The notes under the pieces were generated by a model. It saw only the letters and a program-made list of their open reading frames with translations. It had not been told where the DNA came from and made no database searches. The position numbers and the translations under genes were made by a program. Shown here piece after piece: positions 38,976-48,847 of a stretch of DNA of 64,000 nt. The stretch is from Acinetobacter calcoaceticus. GTDB lineage: Bacteria > Pseudomonadota > Gammaproteobacteria > Pseudomonadales > Moraxellaceae. Position 1 is the stretch's first letter, and the number at the start of each line of letters is the position of its first letter. The stretch spans positions 3,286,001-3,350,000 of the forward strand of contig NZ_LS999521.1 in NCBI RefSeq assembly GCF_900520355.1, in the 5' to 3' direction.

Positions 38976-39891
38976 GCGTCTCCTTTCTTCGCTTAACAGA
39001 TACATATCGCTCCAAACTCCCCCATGAATCATGCAAACTTACTTTCTGAATTTCAGGTATCGTAAAACTTTGTTCTACAAGTCTCCTACAGCCTTCATGT
39101 CTTAAATCATGAAAATGTAAATCTTCAATTCCCAGTATTTTACATGCTTCACGAAACTCTTTTCCTATGCTTTTTAGGTTCAAAGGCAATAAGAGCTATT
39201 TATCATACCCTAATCGCAGCATACAACTTCGCACTTCATTATCTAATAAATATGCTCAATTATTGTTTTTACGTGGCTCCAAAACATAAAAAGACTTGTG
39301 ATTACCTTTAGAACTACTCAGATTTTTCAAATCATAGACTTTCCATGAAGAGTTGTAAGAATCATAATCTTGCCGCCATAAACGTGTTAACTCTGCTTCT
39401 TCCATGCCCCACATAACAGATGCATGAGATAGAACACCTCTAATATGTAAAAGCTCATACTGCTGTGTACTTGCAATTGGTTCTAAGCCAAGATTCGGCA
39501 CACCTCTCCGTCTTAGAGCAACATGCTCAGTCAAATGTATTGAATGTATTTTTGTGATAATATTGCGCGCGATTGGCAACTTCTTAATTAAGAGTAGAGC
39601 ACATAGCGTTTCGTTGTTCCGTATTCGCTCCCAACTTCATCCAAGTATTTATCTATGGCATCTGACAAAGCTAGATCAATCAGTTGTTCTTTGCCAAGTA
39701 AAATTTCTGGATTTTCTTGGATCTCAACTTCTCTTTTTTAAGACAGTTTTCTGCCACTTTTTTGAATGAAATGTTTTGCTTTCAGAGTAAGCTGGATAAC
39801 CTTTTTTGTTGATCCGGATAGTAGCTCGGTAACTAACACTTCCATCTGCACTTTTTCTGGCAGTAATTGACCCATAAACTATTTTTTCCAT
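38941..39891 (-). pseudogene. Tyrosine recombinase (integrase) pseudogene
   Basis: From an ATG at 39891 the reading begins MEKIVYGSITARKSADGSVS, a typical arm-binding N-terminus. It hits a stop after TVLKKRS near 39724; the sequence continues in another frame (REVEIQENPEILLGKEQL) and shifts again near KRY (about 39605). The third piece runs PIARNIIT...GMEEAELTRLWR to a TGA at 39256, then a TAG before the last piece. The last piece still shows the catalytic HDLRHEG box, LHDSW and the tyrosine in LERYVSV. At least two frameshifts and two in-frame stops make it non-functional unless the sequence is wrong. Confidence 0.85.
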
Positions 39892-39984
39892 TATGGTGTA
39901 AACGCAAACAGATTAACGCAGCTAAACATGAGTTCCCTCAGATTCAAACAAGTTACAAAACACTGATTAAAGGTATGATTTTTA

Positions 39985-41001
39985 ATGACTCTTAACAAAA
40001 CCATTGAAACTATTAAATCTCCAAGAATCAGTGTCGCCCCAATGATGGATTGGACAACGAAGGATTATCGATTCTTTGCGCGCTTGTTTAACCCAAACGT
40101 TGTGCTATATACAGAAATGGTCACTACAGGCGCCATTCTTTTTGGTGATGCAAAACGTCATCTAGACTATAGCGCTCAAGAACACCCTATCGTATTACAG
40201 TTGGGCGGTTCAAACCCGCAAGAGCTTGCGACCTGCACAAAAATGGCCGAAGACTGGGGTTACGATGAAGTCAACCTCAATGTAGGCTGCCCTAGCGACC
40301 GTGTACAGAACAATAAAATCGGTGCTTGCCTAATGGCAGAACCAGATTTGGTTGCTGAATGCATTCATACCATGCAAAAAGCAGTAAACATTCCGGTAAC
40401 AGTAAAACACCGTATCGGGATTGATGACATGCACTCTTATGAAGAGATGCTTCATTTTGTAGATACAGTTGCTGCAACAGGTTGCACTCATTTTGTAGTG
40501 CATGCTCGCATTGCTATTTTGAAAGGCCTGTCACCAAAAGAAAACCGTGAAGTTCCACCTTTACGCTACGAAGATGTTTACCGTTTAAAACAAGAGCGCC
40601 CACACCTCACCATTGAAATTAACGGCGGGATTAAAACGTTTGCTGAAACTCAAACACATTTACAGCACGTGGATGGTGTCATGATTGGCCGTGAAGCCTA
40701 TCACAACCCATACTTACTCGCGGAAATGGGTCAGCTTTGGAATTTAGATGCTCCAGATCGATTCGAGATTATGGAACAAATGCTACCTTATATTGAACAG
40801 CGTATGGCTGAAGGTGCTCCACTCTCCATCATTACACGCCATATTTTAGGATTATTCCAAAATTTACCGGGTGCTCGTAAATGGCGTCAGGCGCTAAGTG
40901 GCGGAAATGCAAAAACTTTAGCTGATGTAGAACAGGCTATTTGCAACATGCAATCAGCTTTAATTCGTACTGAGGAATATTTAAAAGAACATCAGGCTTA
41001 A
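39985..41001 (+). CDS. dusA: tRNA-dihydrouridine(20/20a) synthase DusA with island-derived N-terminus
   Basis: 338 residues. FMN enzyme reducing U20/U20a in tRNA D-loops. Visible: SVAPMMDWTTKDYRFFARL, LYTEMVTTGAIL, QLGGSNPQELATC, NLNVGCPSDRVQNNKIGACL with the catalytic Cys, VKHRIGIDD, HARIAILKGLSPKENR and NGGIKTF. The first ~14 codons (MTLNKTIETIKSPR) differ from the stub left at 25704 and come from the island, as do promoter and Shine-Dalgarno (AAAGG about ten bases upstream). Function should be retained. Confidence 0.95.
   Translation: MTLNKTIETIKSPRISVAPMMDWTTKDYRFFARLFNPNVVLYTEMVTTGAILFGDAKRHLDYSAQEHPIVLQLGGSNPQELATCTKMAEDWGYDEVNLNVGCPSDRVQNNKIGACLMAEPDLVAECIHTMQKAVNIPVTVKHRIGIDDMHSYEEMLHFVDTVAATGCTHFVVHARIAILKGLSPKENREVPPLRYEDVYRLKQERPHLTIEINGGIKTFAETQTHLQHVDGVMIGREAYHNPYLLAEMGQLWNLDAPDRFEIMEQMLPYIEQRMAEGAPLSIITRHILGLFQNLPGARKWRQALSGGNAKTLADVEQAICNMQSALIRTEEYLKEHQA
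40032..40054. repeat. attR-like repeat (island right junction in dusA)
   Basis: Partner of 25739-25761, lying about 16 codons inside dusA. Mismatches within the core suggest integration at a divergent site or later drift. Confidence 0.8.
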
Positions 41002-41136
41002 GCATGTGATGGCTTCTTAAATTGTAAGAAAATGTGGCATTTTAAATCAGGGACTTAGATTTTGAGTATATTCGCAATGACTGAATTAAATTATTCAAAT
41101 TTAAGCTCTGATTAATTATTTTTAAATAATAATATC

Positions 41137-41160
41137 AACAACTTAAGTTGAGTTGTTTTT
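41137..41160 (+). terminator. Possible terminator downstream of dusA
   Basis: A seven-bp stem, AACAACT / AGTTGTT, with a seven-base loop is followed by T's, 136 bases after the dusA stop. It is AT-rich, so weak. The rest of the 334-bp gap shows nothing else assignable. Confidence 0.4.
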
Positions 41161-41335
41161 ATGTTTCATTTTAACGAATATCTTCTTACCTCTAAGCAAT
41201 AATATTTGGGAAAAAGATACGTTATTACATAACACAAACAAAACTTTTAAGGTACGCCTATTAGTATCTCTGAACGCCACAGGTAGGTGGTGATTTTTTA
41301 AATATGGATATAGATAGTACGGTAGAGATTTCACG

Positions 41336-41848
41336 ATGATTATTTATGACGGACAAGTAGCTGATAATTATATGTATCAGGACTCAAATCAGGCAGCCAT
41401 TGTTGTATCCCACAGCACCCCAAGCCTCCCTTATCCTTTCACCATGAAGCCCAATAATCATCAAACTGAAACTTCAGATACTCCAGCAATAGATGTTGAT
41501 AAATTTGTAGCTAAATTAGAAAGTATTACTTCAAGACGTAGCAAAGCCCGTTGTGCACGTAGTATTCGCCTTGCTCTCGAATCTGCTGGTGCAGATATTA
41601 GGAATCACCCCATTGCAGCTTCGGACTGGGGAGATACTCTCAAAAAGATTGGCTACAAACAGATAAATCCATCATTTGATGAACCACAAGAAGGCGACAT
41701 CTATATCATCCACAGAACTCGTAACCACGTATATGGACATATTGCTGGATATACAGGAAGTGAATGGGTCTCTGACTTCAAACAAAATAGCTATGATGTT
41801 TATAAAGACGATAGCGTTACTTATACTTATTATAGATTAGCTGCCTAA
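41336..41848 (+). CDS. Putative NlpC/P60- or CHAP-like cysteine amidase
   Basis: 170 residues, no signal peptide. The N-terminal ~50 are Pro/Asn/His rich and disordered-looking. Then comes a compact domain: RRSKARCARSIRLALESAG (Cys at the head of a helix), ASDWGDTLKKIGY, PQEGDIYIIHRTRNHVYGHI and AGYTGSEWVSDFKQ. This Cys-helix...GD(I/V)xxI...HxxGHIA order is the papain-like NlpC/P60/CHAP layout of peptidoglycan amidases and several antibacterial effectors. Without a signal peptide, export by another route (for example type VI) or lysis is possible. No immunity-like gene is next to it. Function inferred. Confidence 0.55.
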   Translation: MIIYDGQVADNYMYQDSNQAAIVVSHSTPSLPYPFTMKPNNHQTETSDTPAIDVDKFVAKLESITSRRSKARCARSIRLALESAGADIRNHPIAASDWGDTLKKIGYKQINPSFDEPQEGDIYIIHRTRNHVYGHIAGYTGSEWVSDFKQNSYDVYKDDSVTYTYYRLAA

Positions 41849-41856
41849 TCAATTTT

Positions 41857-42756
41857 CTAAGATTGAAACGTTTGATGAATGAGTTCGGCACAATGCTGAA
41901 TAATTTCATCGTTCTCTTTTCTATAGACTAAAACCACCTCTGAAAATAATAGATGATCTGCCAACGATAACAATTTTACATTGGCAGGTAAAATCTGCTC
42001 AAACTCTTCAGGAACAATACTTACCCCTAAATTTGCAGCCACAAGCTGTAATTGTGAAATTTTGCGTGACTGAATCGCAGCCTTCTGAGGTGTAAACCCA
42101 GCAGCTAAACATAGATTTGAAACAAAATAGCTTAAACCACCTCTTTTAGAATGTGGTGTAGAAACGAAATATTCATCTTTTAAGTCTTTAACTTGAATCT
42201 CTTGTTTATTTGCAAACTTAGCATGATCAATATGCACAGCCACCATTAAGGGTTCTTCATATAACTTAAGAACATTAATCTCATCTAATGTGTGCCGAAC
42301 CGGAGGCCTGATCAAACCAATATCAATTTCACCATTCATTAAAGCTAAAATTTGATGCTCTGATGACAAGGTGTTTATCTCAAAATTGATCTCTTGGGTT
42401 AAGCTCACTTCTTTTAATATCTGAACCTTTTTATCATCCATAACAATACTGCTCGAGTGAGCAATCTTAATCTGGCGGTTTCTCCCTTCCGAAACACCTT
42501 TAGAAAGATCAATAATTTCATTTAAGTAGTGTAGGTTATCTTTTATTTTCTTATAAAAGACTTCACCAGCTGCTGTAAGTTTTACTTTTTTGTCAGTACG
42601 ATTAAACAACTGAAACTCAATCTCTTCTTCTAATAGCTTAATTTGTCGACTTAAAGCTGACTGAGCAATAAAGAGTTTTTCTGAAGCAGCCGTAAAACTG
42701 CCTTCTTCAACAATTTTTATGAAATATTGAAATTGTTTTAAAGTGAGCATTTCCAT
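41857..42756 (-). CDS. LysR-family transcriptional regulator
   Basis: 299 residues. The winged HTH at 1-65 (LKQFQYFIKIVEEGSFTAAS, SALSRQIKLLEEEI) is followed by a periplasmic-binding-like effector domain. MEMLT or MLT start (42756 or 42750) are both possible; the second has a better-spaced GAG. It ends eight bases from the amidase-like gene, convergent. The divergent space holds a small membrane ORF that could be its target. Effector unknown. Confidence 0.9.
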   Translation of the reverse strand: MEMLTLKQFQYFIKIVEEGSFTAASEKLFIAQSALSRQIKLLEEEIEFQLFNRTDKKVKLTAAGEVFYKKIKDNLHYLNEIIDLSKGVSEGRNRQIKIAHSSSIVMDDKKVQILKEVSLTQEINFEINTLSSEHQILALMNGEIDIGLIRPPVRHTLDEINVLKLYEEPLMVAVHIDHAKFANKQEIQVKDLKDEYFVSTPHSKRGGLSYFVSNLCLAAGFTPQKAAIQSRKISQLQLVAANLGVSIVPEEFEQILPANVKLLSLADHLLFSEVVLVYRKENDEIIQHCAELIHQTFQS

Positions 42757-42851
42757 CTCAAAATTAGATCATTAAGTCTATTTTCTATATTAGATTAGAT
42801 ACTTTTGCTTCGCTAGACTTTTATCAAAGCCCTTCACTTGTTGAATTATTC

Positions 42852-42974
42852 ATGAAGTATTTAAAAAGTTTCGCCATATTCACTGTCATTATTTTAATTT
42901 TATGGTGCTTTAAATTTTATGATCAGCAGCTTCCAACACAGCCTAAACACGACACAATAGAGTTATATGATTAA
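42852..42974 (+). CDS. Possible 40-residue single-pass membrane protein
   Basis: ATG at 42852 to TAA at 42974. Lys-containing N-terminus, a hydrophobic helix (FAIFTVIILILWCF), then a polar tail (DQQLPTQPKHDTIELYD). It looks like a genuine small inner-membrane protein and is followed by a hairpin, but there is no clear Shine-Dalgarno. Divergent from the LysR gene. Confidence 0.4.
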   Translation: MKYLKSFAIFTVIILILWCFKFYDQQLPTQPKHDTIELYD

Positions 42975-42978
42975 AAAA

Positions 42979-43015
42979 GAAAAAGACATGCCCAAACATA
43001 AAAGCATGCCTTTTT
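42979..43015. terminator. Imperfect terminator between small ORF and tcdA
   Basis: AAAAG-a-CATGC pairs with GCATG-c-CTTTTT around a loop of about 13 bases. A-run and T-run ends let it work for both convergent genes; one A-C mismatch. Confidence 0.6.
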
Positions 43016-43024
43016 ATATTTAAA

Positions 43025-43786
43025 TTAAGCTTTCTTTAAATCGAGTTTCTTTAAAACTTCAGCTACAGCAATCATGGCAAAACTTGAAGTCACCACTACT
43101 GCGGAACCATAACCACCACAGCGCAACCCAGCCGATGGGCAAACATCTGCATTAGAAAATGGATTGTCGATTGAGTAAACACAAGTAATTCCAAATTTCT
43201 CTTTTGGCTTTTTACAGATGCCTCGAGCGCGAAGCTGACTACGTAGCTTTGCCAACATTGGGTCTTGTTCTGTTTTTGATAAATCAGCCACGCGAATTTT
43301 AAGAGGATCAAGCTTGCCACCCGCCCCACCAGACACAATCAAAGGAATTTTGTTAAAACGGCAATGCAGCATTAAAGCCAACTTCGCTTTAACGTCATCA
43401 ATACAGTCTAGAACAATGTCCGGTACGGGATTTAAAAGCTCTACAACATTCTCAGGTGTTAAGAAGTCATCAATAATATTTACTCTAATGCGCGGGTTAA
43501 TCTGGCGACAACGCTCCGCCATAATCTCAACTTTTTCACAGCCCAGCGTTGATGTCATTGCAGGTAACTGACGATTTACATTTGATGCTGCTACCACGTC
43601 CATATCTACCAACGTGATCTCGCCAATACCTGTACGTGCTAAAGCTTCAACCGCCCAACTGCCGACGCCACCAATACCAATCACCATCACATGACTTTTT
43701 TCATAGTGCTGGAACGATGAATCACCATAAACTTTGGCTACACCTGCAAAACGACGTTCATATTCATCTTGTTGGAGATCGGTCAT
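43025..43786 (-). CDS. tcdA: tRNA threonylcarbamoyladenosine dehydratase TcdA (CsdL)
   Basis: 253 residues of E1-like fold. Segments: RRFAGVAKVYG, the nucleotide loop VIGIGGVGSWAVEALARTG, VDMDVVAASNVNRQ, DCIDDVKAKLAL, VSGGAGGKLDP and a C-terminal GYGSAVVVTSSF. ATP-dependent cyclisation of t6A37 in tRNAs to ct6A. In E. coli it works with CsdA/CsdE, not seen here. Monocistronic, convergent with the small ORF. Confidence 0.93.
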   Translation of the reverse strand: MTDLQQDEYERRFAGVAKVYGDSSFQHYEKSHVMVIGIGGVGSWAVEALARTGIGEITLVDMDVVAASNVNRQLPAMTSTLGCEKVEIMAERCRQINPRIRVNIIDDFLTPENVVELLNPVPDIVLDCIDDVKAKLALMLHCRFNKIPLIVSGGAGGKLDPLKIRVADLSKTEQDPMLAKLRSQLRARGICKKPKEKFGITCVYSIDNPFSNADVCPSAGLRCGGYGSAVVVTSSFAMIAVAEVLKKLDLKKA

Positions 43787-43959
43787 TGCTACTCTTTGGG
43801 GGGATATAAAAACACGGTGTGTATTTTACTGCTTTTCAGAAGAAAGTGTATTTCATATCAAAGAAAACTTGAGATTGGGATATTTGAATTCACGGTAAGT
43901 CTTGTCATTATAAGTCAAATTATATTATTTAAGATTTAAGTCATCATTTACTAACGTGA

Positions 43960-44054
43960 GGCGGCATGGATGCCGCCCAGTTGGGCTGTGGTATAAGGAC
44001 ATACCATCAGCCCGACAAAGGATTTTTGTTACTTTTTATCCTCTTAAAAAGTAA
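43960..44054. repeat. Composite palindromic intergenic element
   Basis: Three adjacent hairpins in the 335-bp gap between acnA and tcdA. First: GGCGGCAT/ATGCCGCC, 43960-43977. Second: GGGCTG plus TGGTAT pairing with ATACCA plus CAGCCC, one bulge, 43983-44013. Third: TTACTTTTT/AAAAAGTAA, 44029-44054. This compact GC-rich block in AT-rich DNA looks like an interspersed REP-type repeat, but no second copy is in this window. It could also help terminate acnA. Confidence 0.6.
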
Positions 44055-44121
44055 AGATACGCCTATAAATCTAACATTAGCTCATACACATTCATTATAA
44101 GGCTCTGCTAAGTTTATTGAT

Positions 44122-46878
44122 TTATGAAGCAATCAAATTCCGAAGTACATAATGCAAAATACCACCAGCCTTAAAGTACTCAACCTCATTTAATGTATCA
44201 ATTCGACATAACACATTAAAATGGCTAGCGACTCCATCCGGCCCTTTTACATCAACTTCAAGAATTTGATGAGGTTCAATTCCATCCGATAAACCACGGA
44301 TTGATATCACCTCATGACCAGTCAAGTTCAGAGATTGTCTAGTTTGACCATCGACGAACTGTAAGGGCAACACTCCCATACCCACCAAGTTTGAACGGTG
44401 AATACGTTCAAAGCTCTCCGCAATCACTGCTTTCACGCCTAATAAATTTGTTCCCTTAGCAGCCCAGTCTCGTGAAGATCCTGTTCCATATTCTTTACCG
44501 GCAATAATCACAAGTGGTGTATGTTCTTGTTGGTAAAGCATCGCTGCATCATAAATGGCAAGCTTTTCACCACTTGGAATATAGATAGTATTACCACCCT
44601 CTTCACCGCCCAGCATTTCGTTTTTAATACGAATATTGGCAAAAGTCCCGCGCATCATGACTTCATGATTACCACGTCGAGAACCATAAGAGTTAAAGTC
44701 TTTTGGTTCAACGCCCTGCTCTTGTAAATATCGACCTGCTGGGCTGTCTTTTTTGATATTACCGGCTGGGGAAATATGGTCTGTCGTTACTGAATCTCCC
44801 AACACTGCCAAAATATTTGCCTGTTCAATATTTTTAATTGGTTTTGGGGGTTCACCAATACCTTCAAAGAAGGGAGGATGACGAATATAAGTTGAGTCAT
44901 CAGCCCACTCATAAGTTTTGCTTTGTGGAATTTGAATCGCTTGCCATGTTGCATCACCATCAAACACAGCAGCATATTCTTTGTGGAACATCTCTGTATT
45001 TACTTTCTGCAAAGCTTCATCAATTTCTGCCTGACTTGGCCAGATATCTTTTAAATAGACAGGTTGTCCATCTTTGCCTAACCCAAGAGGCTGTGTGGTC
45101 AAATCAGTACGAATATTACCAACCAAACCATAAGCCACTACAAGAGGTGGTGAAGCAAGCCAGTTTGTTTTAACTAACGGATGTACGCGTCCTTCAAAGT
45201 TACGGTTACCAGAGAGTACAGATGCAACATTCAAATCATGGCATTGAATTGCTTCTTCCACTGGTTCCGGTAGTGGACCTGAGTTACCAATACAAGTGGT
45301 ACAACCATATCCCACCAAGTTATAACCCAACTCATCTAAATAAGGCGTAAGCCCAGCAGCCAGTAAATAATCGGTAACGACCTTAGAACCGGGTGCGAGA
45401 GAGCTTTTCACCCATGGTTTTCGTTGTAAGCCTTTTTCAATAGCTTTTTTAGCAAGCAAGCCTGCCGCTAACATCACGCTTGGGTTAGAGGTATTAGTAC
45501 AAGAGGTAATTGCTGAAATAACAACATCCCCATGATTGAGTGGATAGGTTTCCCCTTCAATCACGCAAGATGGACTTTCATGTTGAATATTTGCTTTTTT
45601 CGCTTCTACCGCGGTACCGCCACCGCCTTCATTTTCTAAACGCTCTTTAGCTTCTTTTGCTGGTTTTAAAGTTAGCTCCATGAGTGCATTAAAGGTTTTA
45701 GGCACTTCTGATAAAAGCACACGATCTTGCGGGCGTTTCGGGCCTGCCAAACTTGCTTGCACCGTGGTCATGTCTAAACTTAGAGTATCTGTAAACACAG
45801 GTTCATCACCCGCGTTTCGCCATAAACCTTGTGCTTTGCTATAAGCCTCAACCAATTCAATACGGTCACTTTGACGGCCAGTTAGTCTTAGATAACCCAA
45901 TGTCACTTCATCAATCGGGAAGAAACCACAAGTCGCACCATATTCCGGTGCCATATTGGCAATAGTTGCGCGATCAGCCAGTGGCAAATCTGCCAGACCA
46001 TCCCCGTAAAACTCTACAAATTTACCCACCACACCTTTTTGGCGAAGCATTTGAGTAATGGTAAGCACCAAGTCAGTTGCCGTAATACCTTCTGGTAATT
46101 TTCCTGTGAGTTTAAAACCGATGACTTCAGGAATAAGCATCGAGATAGGTTGGCCCAACATAGCTGCCTCAGCCTCAATACCCCCTACACCCCAACCTAA
46201 AACCCCAAGACCATTAATCATGGTGGTATGCGAATCTGTCCCTACCAAAGTGTCAGGAAATGCAAAAGTTTTGTCTTCATCTTCTCCCAACCATACTGCT
46301 TGGGCCAAATATTCTAAATTGACCTGATGGCAAATCCCCGTACCTGGCGGCACTACACTAAAATTATTAAATGCAGACTGTCCCCAACGTAGAAATTGAT
46401 ATCGTTCGCCATTACGCTGCATTTCAATCTGTACGTTATCAGCAAAAGCATGGTCATCGGCAAAATGGTCAACCATCACCGAATGGTCAATGACTAAATC
46501 AACAGGAGATAACGGATTAATTTTTTCAGGGTCGCCCCCCGCTTGAGCCATAGCCGCACGCATAGCCGCTAAATCAACAACCGCAGGAACACCCGTAAAA
46601 TCTTGCATTAAAACTCGCGCGGGCCGATATTGAATTTCCTGATCTGAGCTTCGATTTTTTAACCATTCTGCTAAAGCATGGATGTGTTCTGTTTTAACAC
46701 TATGTTGATCTTCAAACCGTAATAAGTTTTCCAATAATACTTTTAAAGATTTCGGTAGTTTGGCAATGTCCCCTAGCGTTTTCTCTGCTTGGGCTAAGCT
46801 AAAAATCTGATAATTGCTGGAACCTACTGTTAGCGTCTGTAAAGCATTAAAACTATTTATATTGCTATACTTAGCCAT
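44122..46878 (-). CDS. acnA: Aconitate hydratase A
   Basis: 918 residues, the usual length of monomeric AcnA/IRP-type aconitase. 4Fe-4S cysteines are seen in [16 protein letters not shown] and [17 protein letters not shown]. Other blocks are [54 protein letters not shown] and [16 protein letters not shown]. Citrate-isocitrate interconversion; apo-form RNA binding is possible by family. Single gene. Confidence 0.97.
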   Translation of the reverse strand: MAKYSNINSFNALQTLTVGSSNYQIFSLAQAEKTLGDIAKLPKSLKVLLENLLRFEDQHSVKTEHIHALAEWLKNRSSDQEIQYRPARVLMQDFTGVPAVVDLAAMRAAMAQAGGDPEKINPLSPVDLVIDHSVMVDHFADDHAFADNVQIEMQRNGERYQFLRWGQSAFNNFSVVPPGTGICHQVNLEYLAQAVWLGEDEDKTFAFPDTLVGTDSHTTMINGLGVLGWGVGGIEAEAAMLGQPISMLIPEVIGFKLTGKLPEGITATDLVLTITQMLRQKGVVGKFVEFYGDGLADLPLADRATIANMAPEYGATCGFFPIDEVTLGYLRLTGRQSDRIELVEAYSKAQGLWRNAGDEPVFTDTLSLDMTTVQASLAGPKRPQDRVLLSEVPKTFNALMELTLKPAKEAKERLENEGGGGTAVEAKKANIQHESPSCVIEGETYPLNHGDVVISAITSCTNTSNPSVMLAAGLLAKKAIEKGLQRKPWVKSSLAPGSKVVTDYLLAAGLTPYLDELGYNLVGYGCTTCIGNSGPLPEPVEEAIQCHDLNVASVLSGNRNFEGRVHPLVKTNWLASPPLVVAYGLVGNIRTDLTTQPLGLGKDGQPVYLKDIWPSQAEIDEALQKVNTEMFHKEYAAVFDGDATWQAIQIPQSKTYEWADDSTYIRHPPFFEGIGEPPKPIKNIEQANILAVLGDSVTTDHISPAGNIKKDSPAGRYLQEQGVEPKDFNSYGSRRGNHEVMMRGTFANIRIKNEMLGGEEGGNTIYIPSGEKLAIYDAAMLYQQEHTPLVIIAGKEYGTGSSRDWAAKGTNLLGVKAVIAESFERIHRSNLVGMGVLPLQFVDGQTRQSLNLTGHEVISIRGLSDGIEPHQILEVDVKGPDGVASHFNVLCRIDTLNEVEYFKAGGILHYVLRNLIAS

Positions 46879-47002
46879 CGGGTTATCCTCCCATATCTGG
46901 CAATGTTATTTTTCACGTTTTTACATGTTGTTTTCTTACTTTAAGCTTCTTTTTTAATCGCTGTGTTTTGTTTTAGTTAATATTTCTAATCTTTGATTTT
47001 TA

Positions 47003-47815
47003 TTACGATAATTTCAGCGCCAAGAGCGAGTTTTCCCAAAGCTGTACGGCCAAATCTGGCTCTGATATGTTTAAGTTTTCTGCCAAACTTTGCAAAACAT
47101 AAGGCAAATTAACTGGAGTATTACGGGTACGTTGTTCTGTTGATGTTTGACAACAAAGTGGGGTCATATCGGGACAATCCGTTTCAATCACCAAGTGCTC
47201 TACACCTATAGCCTGCACAACCGTATGAAGCTTTTTCGCATTCGGGTTGGTAATTTGCCCTGTCACACCAATTTTAAATCCGAGCTTAATGAGCCCCTTT
47301 GCTTCTTCTATTCCACCACTAAAAGCATGCGCAATTCCACCCAGTTTAAATTTTTGAGCTTTTAATATTGCGAGTACATCGCCATGTGCTTTTCGAATAT
47401 GAAGTAATACTGGCTTCCGATATTGAGTTGCCAGTTCAAGCTGCTGGGCGAAATATTCTTTTTGCTTCGCATAGATATCTGGATGCTTATGCTCTTTTAA
47501 AAAAGTATCTAAACCGATTTCACCCACAGCTACACAGTCTTGTTGCTGCAAAATTTGTTCAAGGTGAGAAAGATGGTCTGGCTGATGTTGCTCAATATAA
47601 AATGGGTGTAAACCTGGAGCTAAATATGAAGTCGGTACATTTTCCCAGCTCTTTAACTGATAATGCGTTTTTAGCAATTCATCAAAACGTGACTGCACAA
47701 AACCAATTAAAACCAGTGCATCCACTCCAAATTTTTTGGCGTTAAGCGCTAACTGTTGCCGATCTTCATCAAAATCGGCAACATCAAAATGCGTATGCGT
47801 ATCAAACAGACGCAT
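47003..47815 (-). CDS. TatD-family metal-dependent DNase
   Basis: 270 residues of an amidohydrolase-like barrel. Metal ligands: DTHTHFDVADFDED, GEIGLDTFLKEH (Glu), LHIRKAHGDVLAIL, AHAFSGGIEEAK and IETDCPDMTP. The protein is closest to the YjjV branch by overall pattern, though this is not certain. The start overlaps the stop of the upstream lipoprotein gene (TAATG), so they are coupled. Confidence 0.9.
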   Translation of the reverse strand: MRLFDTHTHFDVADFDEDRQQLALNAKKFGVDALVLIGFVQSRFDELLKTHYQLKSWENVPTSYLAPGLHPFYIEQHQPDHLSHLEQILQQQDCVAVGEIGLDTFLKEHKHPDIYAKQKEYFAQQLELATQYRKPVLLHIRKAHGDVLAILKAQKFKLGGIAHAFSGGIEEAKGLIKLGFKIGVTGQITNPNAKKLHTVVQAIGVEHLVIETDCPDMTPLCCQTSTEQRTRNTPVNLPYVLQSLAENLNISEPDLAVQLWENSLLALKLS

Positions 47816-48759
47816 TAGCTTCCACTTTTTGCAACAGGTGCTGAAGCTGGTTGCACTTTAGACTGCGGTAAATATTCTTTTTTCAAAACTTCCTGTAATT
47901 GATCATACGGAATGACTAATCGAGGTAATCCCACTACATATGGTCCAATTTCATATTCACCATATTGAAGGATTAAACCTTGCTCACCCAGTAAGAAATT
48001 ATCAGATAATTTAAATGGCCAAGCTTGTTCATAATCCCCGACATTATCAGCCAGTTTAGAGTCTGTTACCCAAGTCTTAAAGGCTTCATGCGCCAACTTC
48101 TCTAACGCTGCCTTTTGCTGTGGACGTAACAAGTCTTCAAGCTTGATCTGCTTTTGTTCTTTTAAATCAAAATTATAATAATGCTGTGCAGCAGAACCAT
48201 GAGCACCACCTAAATAGCTACTGCTATTAAGTACAACAGTGACAACTTTACCTTGAGCCTGCAAAATCTTAGGTTTAACTAAAAGATTAATTTGATGACT
48301 ACTACTTAAAGCTTTTAATTCATTGTCCAGACCAATAAATGAGTTTGCATAACGTTGAACTTGGGCATCAAAGCTATTTTTTTGCTCTGCACCTGCGGCC
48401 GCCGAAGCTTCTATTTTTTGATCAGCTTGCTTCTCTTTAGCATCAGGTTCAGCAATCTCTAAAATTTGATCTAGAGTCTTTAAGATTTGCTGATCTACAA
48501 TTTTATCAATAAATGGGAAATTACTCTGTAAACGCTCAACTGTAAATTCAGGACAAGTCTTACCATCACAATCAGGTAAAGCAACCTTACTCGGAATTGT
48601 TTCACCCTTCAAAGTCAGCTCTACTGGCTTTTGTTCTTCGACTGCTGGTTTCTGCTGTTCTTGAGAATCCTTAGGATCGGCTTTAGGTTGGCATGCCACC
48701 AAAAATATAGCCGAAGCAAGCAAAGTTAATCGCAGTGAAGCTTTAGAAGATAACATCAT
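47815..48759 (-). CDS. Lipoprotein with RsiV/DUF3298-like domain
   Basis: 314 residues with a lipoprotein signal: LRLTLLASAIFLVACQPK (lipobox LVAC). A charged Lys/Glu/Gln linker follows. The C-terminal domain has LSSSHQINLLVKPKILQAQG, SSYLGGAHGSAAQHYYNFDL, EDLLRPQQKAALEKLAHEAF and FLLGEQGLILQYGEYEIGPY, the DUF3298/RsiV pattern. In Bacillus RsiV binds lysozyme; here it may sense or bind an envelope ligand. Two Cys in CDGKTCPEF may form a disulphide. Followed by tatD. Confidence 0.82.
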   Translation of the reverse strand: MMLSSKASLRLTLLASAIFLVACQPKADPKDSQEQQKPAVEEQKPVELTLKGETIPSKVALPDCDGKTCPEFTVERLQSNFPFIDKIVDQQILKTLDQILEIAEPDAKEKQADQKIEASAAAGAEQKNSFDAQVQRYANSFIGLDNELKALSSSHQINLLVKPKILQAQGKVVTVVLNSSSYLGGAHGSAAQHYYNFDLKEQKQIKLEDLLRPQQKAALEKLAHEAFKTWVTDSKLADNVGDYEQAWPFKLSDNFLLGEQGLILQYGEYEIGPYVVGLPRLVIPYDQLQEVLKKEYLPQSKVQPASAPVAKSGS

Positions 48760-48847
48760 ATTTTGCCTTTTATTTTAAGGAGATTACGCAGTGCCTTTTC
48801 TAAGAAATTAGCGCATATAAATAGAGGTTGCAAATTCTGCTACCATC

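Noticed and set aside
41143-41334. 63-codon minus-strand ORF between dusA and the amidase-like gene
   Set aside because: No Shine-Dalgarno, overlaps a hairpin, composition unlike a protein of this genome, no recognisable domain.
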